Source of the DNA: Brachionus manjavacas
Lineage: Eukaryota > Rotifera > Eurotatoria > Ploima > Brachionidae
Direction: 5' to 3'
Assembly (NCBI GenBank): GCA_019054805.1
Contig: JAHQIY010000007.1
Location: 4,345,501 to 4,409,500 of the forward strand
Length of the DNA stretch: 64,000 bases
Part shown: piece by piece, positions 1 to 8,706 of the stretch
Layout: every line of letters begins with the position of its first letter
Position numbering within the stretch: position 1 is the stretch's first letter
Translations under genes and position numbers: made by a program
Notes under the pieces: generated by a model
Databases searched by the model: none
What the model saw: only the letters and a program-made list of their open reading frames with translations
Told to the model about the DNA's origin: nothing

Positions 1-1519
1 CGATTAGCAGGGATTTGGTCAAGTAGGCTAATAGATCGAATGCCATGTACAGCTTTTTCTTGTTTAATACAAGCCAAGTCTCTGATGGTTTGATAAATTT
101 CTAGAGGTGTTGTAAATTGATTTGAATTGCGAACTAAATTTAAAATTTTATTCTTATTTTCTTGTTTGAATTTTTCAGGCAAATAAATTGAAAAATATGG
201 AAGACGTTCTTCTAAATCGCCTTGTTCACCCTGTCGATCTGAACCATAGCGAAGACCATGATCTGAAAATAGAAAAAGTGCTGTATTGTCTAAATTTCCA
301 TTTTCATAATTGTATTTTAAAAAAAACTCTAAATCATCATCTAATAAATTGGCTTTTGCATTGTTACCATGTGTATTCTCACCGTAGTGCATTATAGCAA
401 CGTAATTGGCTTTCGTATTGTACATTTCAATAAATTCAGTAATTAAATTTAAAGCTTTTTGTGAACGCTTAACTGAACCAATGCATAAGTCATCCGATCT
501 GTGATTTTTTCTGTTTTCAGCTGCTAAATTATAAGCTCTCATGTAATGATGAGCAGTATTGTTGTAGAAGCCTCGATGTCTAAAAGAAAAGGGACTGAAA
601 TTAGGATTGTCTTCAAAGTGAAACGACATGTAACCTTTTTTTTTTTTAAAAACTAAATTTAAGATATTGCTCTATTTTTTAAATTTTAAGAAAAAACCTT
701 GTTCATGCAAATCTTTCCAAATCATTGGAAATATTTCATCAACATGCTTTCCTTCTGGATCGTATTTATGAGCGCTTGGAAGTTCGTGTGGAAATTTTCC
801 TGAATACAATGGTGTTAAATTGTTAAAAGTACCATCACCAACTGTCGTGTAGCCATGAAGAATAGTTGATTGTAAATTCAAGTGAAAGTATTTAGAGGTT
901 TTGGGCAATCTTTTTAACCAAGAAACTCTAGACATTGAATCATAGCTTAATACTAAAATATTCATAGGTTGGCAAGAACTGATGACTTTATCCAGTGGCT
1001 TCGTTCTTACTAATTTTATTTTGTTACTTATTTGCACATGGATATTTGAATATACGAGAGATTGAACTTTCGATGAGCATGTTACCTCAATGAGCTCATC
1101 TTTTATCAAAAGTCCATCATCAAGATTCTTTTTTTCTGAAAATTTTAATTCGTAATCATTCAAAAAATTGATTGTTTTATACGTACATTTCAATTTTTTT
1201 AAATGTGATAAATTGATTTTTTAAAATACCATTTTGAATTTTTTAAATAACCGAATTCATCTTTTAGCTTACAAGGAGATACATATATTTTTGAATTATG
1301 TCCTGTAAAATTAAGCTGTGGTAGTTTACAGAAAAATTTTTGTCCAAAAGTTTGATTTGATTTAAAATAAAAATCATGGTCATCGAAAATTTCTGCTGAA
1401 CCTAGTTCTGTTGAGTTTTTTTTTTGATGAAATTTTGAATTAAAAATACAAAACAAATATACCGAAATGATTAGAAAACAAATTCTTTTTTTTGAACAGA
1501 ATTTTTTGAAACTTTTCAT
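1..1519 (-). CDS. DUF229 family protein (sulfatase/alkaline-phosphatase-like fold), partial and frameshifted
   Basis: Translation on the minus strand shows a short cytoplasmic N-terminus, one hydrophobic anchor (residues about 13-29) and a lumenal or extracellular domain, as in type II membrane proteins of the DUF229 family. Family motifs visible are LVLSYDSMSR, GDGTFNNLTPLYSG, MHYGENTHG and LFSDHGLRYGSD followed by EERLPYFSIYLP; the His and Asp residues fit the metal-binding phosphatase/sulfatase fold. A 63-nt GT-AG intron (635-697) joins HEQG to YMSFHFED. The first part (1519-1202) ends at a stop in ...SIYHI. The continuation KCTYKTINF begins in another frame at about 1193, with no usable splice signals between, so one base is missing or extra near the A/T run at 1194-1203. 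This may be a sequence error, an allele or a young pseudogene. The C-terminus lies beyond the left edge. Substrate unknown. Confidence 0.8.
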
Positions 1520-1689
1520 TTTAATTTGAAATTAAAAATAACTTAGCATTAAAAATTTATGTTGAATTCTTTTTCTGAAAAAAGATAGCTTGACAAATAA
1601 ATATTTATGAACCTTTTTATTTAGGCTTCAAATATTGTGTCAAAAATAGTTTTCTTTGAATATTATTTTTTTTTACAAAAATTAATTAT

Positions 1690-1747
1690 TTTATCAACGA
1701 TTTTGATAAAGTTTGCAAATGGTCTGAAGATTGGTCTACTCAGCTTA
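1690..1747 (+). pseudogene. Upstream piece of a split CR1-like LINE reverse transcriptase
   Basis: The plus strand reads FDKVCKWSEDWSTQLN and then stops at the edge of the MULE element at 1757. This matches the RT thumb region of the LINE at 52.5-53.9 kb, which reads LDKVSNWSTNWSTQLN. The sequence that should follow (VEKSKVLHIGHSN) is found at 4432 and below on the opposite strand, between the two MULE copies. The LINE looks 5'-truncated at about 1690. Confidence 0.65.
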
Positions 1748-1756
1748 ATGTTGAAA
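1748..1756. repeat. 9-bp target-site duplication A, outer left copy
   Basis: ATGTTGAAA sits immediately outside the left MULE. Its partner is not at the other end of the same element. It is at 4426-4434 in reverse complement, beside the inner end of the right MULE. The 9 bp are LINE coding sequence (codons of LNVEK), so they mark the original insertion point. Confidence 0.75.
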
Positions 1757-3178
1757 GGCATATAATTAATTGAACTAGCTAAAATGATGAATTTTACTAG
1801 ATAATAAAAAAATAGATAAAACAGATGAATATTACTAGATATTTTATTAAAACCTTAGATAAAAAGATAAACGACTATTTATTTAGATATTTCATTAGAT
1901 AAAAAATAAAAATACAAGATAAAAAAATGAAAAAAAAAGCAAATAAAATTTAATTAAATTAAGACTAATTAATTCTTCTTCTTTTACTTTTAATTACTTG
2001 CACGTTTTCGTCGGCATTGTTATTTGAAGATGTTCTTTTAGCTGTTGATTTTTGACTCGCGACTTTGTTTGAATTAGAACCCGCGTCACACTTTTTCGGT
2101 CTACCACGCCCACGTTTGGTTTCGATAATATCTGGCGATTTGGAATTAATGTTTTCAAGAGACTCTAAAACTTCCATTTCAAATATCTCGCTTGTACGAT
2201 TTACACGTTGGTTAACTTGCTGGTTTACTGGTATGTCAAAGTAGTCTTCGTAAGTGTCTTCATCGCTTGAATCGCTTATTTGCTCACCAGGTTGTTTGTC
2301 TAAGCATTCTGCTGTGTTTTTTGGTCTACCTGCTTGTCTTTTTTGACCGATCGGAATTACTTTTACATTTGCAGGAAACTCGAACAAAAGTAGACGCTCG
2401 GCAAGAGCAATAACATGTTTGCAAATATAATGTTTAGGCCAATACGGACAACTACAACGACTATTTTTCCAATCTGCCTCATTGAAATCAATGTAGAAAA
2501 TTGACGTGACGTGAGAATAATAAGAATCATAAGTTATCGGCAGTCAACAAAAGATATAATCTTTTGGGACACTCTTTTAAGCAATTGTAGAAGCGTTTTT
2601 CTCCTTCATTTGTTCTTCTTGTATCACATCGAGTCCATTTAACCGAGTCTAGTTGGTTGATATAATCAATCGCTTCTTTAAGGCTTTGACACTCGATTTG
2701 GAGCTCATAATCTTTGTTTTTCCCTCGTTTTTTTCCTTGCGCATTTTGATTTTCAACTAAATCTGCTTGAGCTTGATTAAAAGTACAAGGTAGCGTTGCT
2801 TGTAGATTTTCCCTTGGTACTATCTCGTAAGTCTCTGTGGTAGTAGCCTCAGTGCTTGAATCGGAATCCTCGCTACTATAAGATGAAAAAGATTCATTTT
2901 GGGTCATTTTTAGTTAAATATAGATTCAAAGTAATTTAAGAAAGCAATTTATATTATCAATCTAATTAAATGTCAATTAATTATTTAATTTAAAACTCGA
3001 GTTCAAAATTGTATTATCTAGTGTCAATTTTATCGGATGAATTAATCTCAATTGATATCAATTAATTATTTTATATAGTAAATTCTCTCAATTTATATTG
3101 ATTAATTTTTTTTTATAGGAGCTAATTTTTTTATCTAGTAGATTCATTATTTTATCTAGTATCAATTAATATTTTGCG
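1757..3178 (-). mobile_element. MULE-type DNA transposon, left inverted copy (1422 bp, non-autonomous)
   Basis: The ends are imperfect terminal inverted repeats: GGCATATAATTAATTG at the left and, in reverse complement, CGCAAAATATTAATTG at the right, each followed by copies of an ACTAGATAA/TAGATAAA subterminal motif. The element is a near-identical inverted copy of 4435-5897, with identical encoded proteins, but it lacks about 41 bp near its inner end. A 9-bp target-site duplication and a SWIM zinc-finger gene point to the Mutator/MULE superfamily. No DDE transposase core is present, so it would depend on a full-length relative. Confidence 0.8.
1965..2907 (-). pseudogene. MULE-derived protein: N-terminal zinc-binding domain joined out of frame to a SWIM finger and AT-hook tail (left copy)
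   Basis: The first open segment (2907-2527) has a Ser/Glu-rich start and then a FLYWCH-like block (WTRCDTRR ... YNCLKECPKRLYLLL), the usual N-terminal DNA-binding part of MULE transposases. One frame over follows a SWIM finger (CSCPYWPKHYICKH, Cys-x-Cys...Cys-x-His) and an open tail to 1965 with GRPKN and RGRGRPKK AT-hook-like motifs. The catalytic DDE region that normally lies between is absent. The frame break is identical in the right copy, so it predates the duplication. A frameshifted two-part protein or a dead gene are both possible. Confidence 0.7.
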
Positions 3179-3187
3179 ATTTAAAAT
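3179..3187. repeat. 9-bp target-site duplication B, inner left copy
   Basis: ATTTAAAAT directly abuts the inner end of the left MULE. Its reverse complement is at 5898-5906, directly outside the right MULE. It is AT-rich, so weaker evidence alone than site A, but its position and length agree exactly. Confidence 0.6.
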
Positions 3188-3649
3188 TTTAAATTAATTT
3201 GAAATAAAATTTTTATTTCAATTTTTTACGTTAAAAAAATATTATAAGTTAATATTATAAGTATATATAAATAAGTATTATAAGTATTATAAGTTAAATT
3301 ATTATAAGTATATATAAAAAAGGAGTTTTTAAAAAAAAATTCAATTGAGTTTTTTAAATGTGTTCTGCTTTTTTGTTCTAAAATTCACATAGCTAAAATG
3401 TTGTAATTAAAAGAAAGATTTTGGATTAAAAACTCAAAGACCTGGTTCCATATTGAACCTTTTATGAAAGCATAAAAGTTTAAAAATTTTATTTAGGCCA
3501 CAAAAAATTCAATCCAGTGAAGGTTTAATGAGATAAATAAAGAAAAATGGCTTTTCAAATTTTCGCAGAATGACACAGAACATACCGGTTTTTGAAATAC
3601 TTCAAGATTAAGTCAATTTGTAAAAAAATAAGACCGAATTATTATTCTA

Positions 3650-4434
3650 AAATAGTAGTAGTAGTAGTAGTGTTAACTGCAGCTTGGAGTCAACCAAGCA
3701 GAGCTCTAATGAGCAATAGCAGTCGCTTCAAATCGTTTCGCTATCCAAACATCAAGATTTGCTTTGAAACTGTTTGTATTCCTTGAGTTGATAATTTCTT
3801 CCGGTATTCCACTCATTGACAACCCTGTTAATAAAAAAGTTAAATCTAGGAAGACAACTCCCAACTAGCTCTCGTGTAAGGTGCTGTCTGTGTCTTCTCA
3901 ACTCATGTCTTCTATTATCCATCTTGGAGTTTAGACTATAATTGATCCTTTTGGTAAAATTCACAATCTCTATACCATTAACTATCTTAAACATTTGAAT
4001 CAAATCGCCACATACTCTTCTTGTTTTCAAGTCGGTTAATTTTAACTTTGATAGTCGTTCCGAGTAGTCTAAATGACGCAGTTCATGAACTAATTTTGAC
4101 GCTCTTCTTTGTACCTTTTCCAACGCATTCACATCTTTTTCAAAATAAGGACACCAAGAGCTAATCGCGTATTCTAAGTGCGGTCTGACAAGTGAACAGT
4201 ATAGGAACCTAATCAACTCGAGCGTAGGGAATTTAAACGATTTTCTTATCATTCCTAATAAACGATTTGCTTTCGACGTTGCGTTTTTTACTTGAGTGTC
4301 CCATTTCAAATCATCTTGAATGTAAATTCCTAAGTCCTTTTCACAATCTGACTTATTTAGAGCCTGAGAATAAATTGAGTAATTAAACTTTTTATTGCTG
4401 TGGCCTATATGAAGAACTTTAGACTTTTCAACAT
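3650..4434 (-). pseudogene. Downstream piece of the split CR1-like LINE, inverted between the MULE copies
   Basis: On the minus strand the translation starts at the MULE border with DVEKSKVLHIGHSN, then EKDLGIYIQDDLKWDTQVK, RLLGMIRKSF, SLVRPHLEYAISSW, LEKVQRRASKLV and FINRVVNEWN. This is the C-terminal region of a CR1/Jockey-group reverse transcriptase. It ends near 3785. A short 3'UTR follows and ends in a (CTA)n tail (TAG repeats at 3654-3672 on the plus strand), as in the copy at 52.5 kb. The upstream part of the same reading frame is at 1690-1747 on the other strand. Confidence 0.8.
4426..4434. repeat. 9-bp target-site duplication A, inner right copy
   Basis: TTTCAACAT is the reverse complement of 1748-1756 and lies directly against the inner end of the right MULE. 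Removing the elements and re-inverting the spacer rejoins the LINE codons LNVEKSKV with no gap. Confidence 0.75.
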
Positions 4435-5897
4435 CGCAAAATATTAATTGATACTAGATAAAATGATGAATCTACTAGATAAAAAAGATTATTTTTACTA
4501 TATAATGAATTTATTCACTAGATAAAAAAATTAGCTCCTATAAAAAAAATTAATCAATATAAATTGAGAGAATTTACTATATAAAATAATTAATTGATAT
4601 CAATTGAGATTAATTCATCCGATAAAATTGACACTAGATAATACAATTTTGAACTCGAGTTTTAAATTAAATAATTAATTGACATTTAATTAGATTGATA
4701 ATATAAATTGCTTTCTTAAATTACTTTGAATCTATATTTAACTAAAAATGACCCAAAATGAATCTTTTTCATCTTATAGTAGCGAGGATTCCGATTCAAG
4801 CACTGAGGCTACTACCACAGAGACTTACGAGATAGTACCAAGGGAAAATCTACAAGCAACGCTACCTTGTACTTTTAATCAAGCTCAAGCAGATTTAGTT
4901 GAAAATCAAAATGCGCAAGGAAAAAAACGAGGGAAAAACAAAGATTATGAGCTCCAAATCGAGTGTCAAAGCCTTAAAGAAGCGATTGATTATATCAACC
5001 AACTAGACTCGGTTAAATGGACTCGATGTGATACAAGAAGAACAAATGAAGGAGAAAAACGCTTCTACAATTGCTTAAAAGAGTGTCCCAAAAGATTATA
5101 TCTTTTGTTGACTGCCGATAACTTATGATTCTTATTATTCTCACGTCACGTCAATTTTCTACATTGATTTCAATGAGGCAGATTGGAAAAATAGTCGTTG
5201 TAGTTGTCCGTATTGGCCTAAACATTATATTTGCAAACATGTTATTGCTCTTGCCGAGCGTCTACTTTTGTTCGAGTTTCCTGCAAATGTAAAAGTAATT
5301 CCGATCGGTCAAAAAAGACAAGCAGGTAGACCAAAAAACACAGCAGAATGCTTAGACAAACAACCTGGTGAGCAAATAAGCGATTCAAGCGATGAAGACA
5401 CTTACGAAGACTACTTTGACATACCAGTAAACCAGCAAGTTAACCAACGTGTAAATCGTACAAGCGAGATATTTGAAATGGAAGTTTTAGAGTCTCTTGA
5501 AAACATTAATTCCAAATCGCCAGATATTATCGAAACCAAACGTGGGCGTGGTAGACCGAAAAAGTGTGACGCGGGTTCTAATTCAAACAAAGTCGCGAGT
5601 CAAAAATCAACAGCTAAAAGAACATCTTCAAATAACAATGCCGACGAAAACGTGCAAGTAATTAAAAGTAAAAGAAGAAGAATTAATTAGTCTTAATTTA
5701 ATTAAATTTTATTTGCTTTTTTTTCATTTTTTTATCTTGTATTTTTATTTTTTATCTAATGAAATATCTAAATAAATAGTCGTTTATCTTTTTATCTAAG
5801 GTTTTAATAAAATATCTAGTAATATTCATCTGTTTTATCTATTTTTTTATTATCTAGTAAAATTCATCATTTTAGCTAGTTCAATTAATTATATGCC
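4435..5897 (+). mobile_element. MULE-type DNA transposon, right inverted copy (1463 bp)
   Basis: This is the inverted partner of 1757-3178, with the same TIRs (CGCAAAATATTAATTG at the inner end, CAATTAATTATATGCC at the outer end) and the same encoded protein. It carries about 41 extra bp near the inner end, bounded by repeats of ACTAGATAAAAAA. The left copy therefore probably lost this stretch by slippage between direct repeats. Dense TAGATAA-type motifs lie just inside both ends and are candidate transposase-binding repeats. Confidence 0.8.
4748..5690 (+). pseudogene. MULE-derived zinc-binding plus SWIM/AT-hook protein (right copy)
   Basis: The two open segments are identical at protein level to those at 1965-2907: 4748-5128 (126 aa) and the SWIM-containing frame from about 5110 to 5690. 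The SWIM finger is encoded at about 5190-5240. The switch between frames lies around GCCGATAACTTATG near 5119-5128. There is no intron signal at the switch and no DDE catalytic core. Confidence 0.7.
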
Positions 5898-5906
5898 ATT
5901 TTAAAT
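5898..5906. repeat. 9-bp target-site duplication B, outer right copy
   Basis: ATTTTAAAT is the reverse complement of 3179-3187. It touches the outer end of the right MULE. Confidence 0.6.
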
Positions 5907-5924
5907 AATCATTTTTTACCATTT

Positions 5925-6275
5925 TTTTTTTTTTTTTTACCATTAAATTGATTACATTTTACCAAAATTTACGTAAATTATGGTAATTTTTTTTTTTCAT
6001 AATTTTGGATATAAATATTGAAGGATAACAAAAATTCTTTTTTTTTTAACAAGTGCCAAATTATTTCAATTTTTTGGACATTTTTTTTTTTACATAAATT
6101 TACGTAAAATGATCGAAATTTACCAAATTTTACGTAAAATCAAGTAAATTTACGTTTTTTTACTTTTGTAAATTTACGTAAATTTACAATATTTTACGTA
6201 AAATTCGGTAAATTTACTGTTTTTTACGTAAATTATCGTAAATTACTAAATCCGGAACACCACTGTATTTCATAA
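5925..6275. repeat. Tc1/mariner-type MITE fragment rich in TTTACGTAAA palindromes
   Basis: The stretch is packed with TTTACGTAAA and ACCAAAATTTACGTAA variants. Its right end reads CCGGAACACCACTG followed by TA, which matches the start of Tc1/mariner inverted repeats (CAGTGGTG...) with a TA target site. The left inverted repeat is missing, so this copy is truncated. Related copies are at 36751-37310, 54240-54560 and 61330-61700. Confidence 0.55.
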
Positions 6276-7406
6276 TTTAAGAAATACTTAAAATTTTTTT
6301 TCTAATATCAAAATTGGTTCTAAAATTTTACCAACTGATTTTAATGTGTGATCTAAATCAAGCCTAATACTATGCAAATAAATTTTCGTAAAATTAAATT
6401 TTTGTTCATTTTTAAAATTTTTTGTAGAGATTAGGTTTTACATCCTAAGTTGGCACAGTTTATAGAAATAATTTTTGACTTTTAGAAATTTTGAGTTTTC
6501 TAAGCCTTGTTTAAAATTCACAGTAGCATAATTAGTTTTATTTAAAAACATATAATGGAAGTTGTTCAATTTTTAAATGAAAAATGGTAAAATTAAATAA
6601 TTTTTAGCGCTGTTAGTACACTAGGAATTTTTGAGGCCTTATAATAAAAACTTAAATAAAAATAATTTTTTTTTTTAAAGAGTAGCTGGTTTAGGATCTA
6701 TTATAATTGCATCTGAATTCATTGTGGTTGGCAAATCTTGACTGTTTTCTTTTGGCTGACGTTAAAATGCAGTCTTTTTAGAAGGTTGACCTCTCTTACG
6801 ATTCACTCATTATAATCAAGTTCAAGCCTTCGGGCAACATTTATCTCTTTAAAATAAGATTCAAATGATATCTGAGAAAAATTTAGCATTCTGTCAATTT
6901 AATATGTGTACTTTTTTTTTGTCAGATCATCAGGAATTATTTTTTAATTAATAAAATAAAACAAGAATCTAGATAATAAAGCTTATTAACTTTTTTTCAA
7001 AAATATTCCACTAATGAACAGTATAATAACAGGTTCTTGGTTAAATTTTTTATAATAAATAAAAAAATAAAAGATTTCGTTGTTTTGAAATTAATAAATA
7101 ATTGTTTGTCTGTGTTTAGCTAAAGCTCCTTCAGTGTATCTTCATCGAAATCTGAATTAAAAAAATTTGCTACAAAAAAAGAAATTTAAATTTTTTTTAC
7201 ACAAAAAACTATAAGAGAAATATTTGATAAATAACTTAATTACGTAATAAAAGGGATATCATGAGTTAAACCCTTAACAAATTGAAAAGTGTAAAATATT
7301 CTCTAATTTTTCAAAGATCATTCTCTAAAGATTTATACGGAAGAAGACCAGTGTCTACATCAATTTCATTTTCTTTTATCTTCAAAAAAATTAAATAAAT
7401 TTCACA
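6276..7406. other. AT-rich non-coding stretch with a possible decayed MULE tail
   Basis: No convincing gene. On the minus strand around 6690-6850, broken frames read LELDYNE and RGQPSKKTA, which resemble the linker after a MULE SWIM finger. This is weak and may be chance. Confidence 0.3.
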
Positions 7407-7722
7407 AGTTTAAAAAGTTAGTTTGCGCAAGTGGTGAATTTAAACAGAGTAATCCCGAAAGAAAGGAAATTTACGGTTTCGAATTATTTGAAAATCTTTT
7501 GCGAAGTAACCACCAAGCTAAGCTAACCTGTAATCATAAACTTTTAAAATAATGTTTTAAATTAAGAATTTCGCTGTTTTGAAATTGATAAATTTAACAA
7601 TCTTAAAATAATTGCTGAATGACTACAAAAAATTAATTTTTTATTTATAAATTTTCTAAAGCAATAAAAACTTTACAAAAATTGCTAAATTTATTAATTT
7701 CAAAACAACGAAATTCTCAATT
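7407..7722. repeat. Fold-back element, partial copy with flipped loop
   Basis: Homologous to the full palindrome at 17691-18157. The left arm (GTTAGTTTGCGCAAGTGG onward) is complete, while the right arm is truncated after about 45 bp. The central loop (about 7620-7690) is in the opposite orientation relative to the arm, compared with the 17.7-kb copy. Confidence 0.65.
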
Positions 7723-7744
7723 ATATTACACCGAATTATATATA

Positions 7745-8371
7745 CAGTAGAATCCCTCAAAAGTGAACACTCGCCGTCGCAAGGGATTTTTGTTCATTCA
7801 TAGGGCTGTTTACATTTGAGGATGCTCTCTCAAAAGTGAACTGTTCACTTTTGTGAGATTAATAAATGTTAAGTTAATTTTTGTGTAAAACAAAAATAAA
7901 AATAAAAATAAGACCATGTATTCATTTAAGTATCAGTTGAATGATGATAAAATTAATGCAAAAATTTGAATCTCAAAATTAATCTCTAATTAGAAAAATG
8001 TCAGCATCCAAGTTGAATAACTATAATAAACTAACCATGGAGGAAAAATATAGACTTATTCAAGTAGCAGGTCAAAAAAATAGTTCTCAACGGAGTTAAA
8101 ATATGTATTATAAATTTAAAAGTCATGTATTTTATGAAGATATTAAAAAAAATTTTTGTATTTAACTGTAAATAAATTTTTTTTTCGAGTTTTTTGTTCA
8201 CTTTTTTCTAAATTTTTCATGTTCACATACCGAACGTTCACATTTGAGGGTGTTCACATTTGAGGGATTTTATGCCATGTAAAAAGATTCATTTTGGTCG
8301 GTCGAAAGAAATTTGTGTTCACTTATAGGGCTGTTCACATTTGAGGATGTTCATTTTGAGAGCTTCTACTG
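7745..8371 (+). mobile_element. pogo/Tigger-like deletion derivative with TA target sites
   Basis: The ends are CAGTAGAATCCCTCAAAAGT and, in reverse complement, CAGTAGAAGCTCTCAAAATG, each preceded by the dinucleotide TA (7743-7744, 8372-8373). Several copies of TTCACATTTGAGG lie just inside the ends and may be transposase-binding repeats. The interior holds only the first 33 codons of a pogo/CENP-B-type transposase. Confidence 0.7.
7998..8099 (+). pseudogene. N-terminal stub of a pogo/CENP-B-type transposase
   Basis: A 33-codon frame reads MSASKLNNYNKLTMEEKYRL and on to a stop. The KLTMEEKYRLIQ block matches the first helix of the psq/CENP-B helix-turn-helix that opens pogo and Tigger transposases. 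The rest of the gene has been deleted from this element. Confidence 0.5.
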
Positions 8372-8706
8372 TAATTGAATATATTTCAAATTTTTAAGTT
8401 TGACATGTTACCGCTTTAAAGACTATATATGGGTCTAAAAGGTTTTAGAAACTTATTTTTTTCTCATTGAAAATTAGTAAAAGATCTGCTGGAAAACGCG
8501 ATGGTGAAGTTCTAATTTTTTTGCCAAACGGTCTAATTGACGATCATTCTCTAAATTGAAATATTTATTGAATGATTATTTTGATTTGAAAATTGATTTC
8601 AATGATTTTAATTGTTTTTTAACTGGGAATCAGTTAAAAGATATGTTTAAAAGAATGCTCTTGATTGATTTTGATAATATTCTAGTTCTAAATATTTTGC
8701 TGCTTA

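Noticed and set aside
1183-1203. Intron at the DUF229 frame break
   Set aside because: No AG acceptor lies between the stop and the conserved KCTYK block, so splicing cannot rescue the frame.
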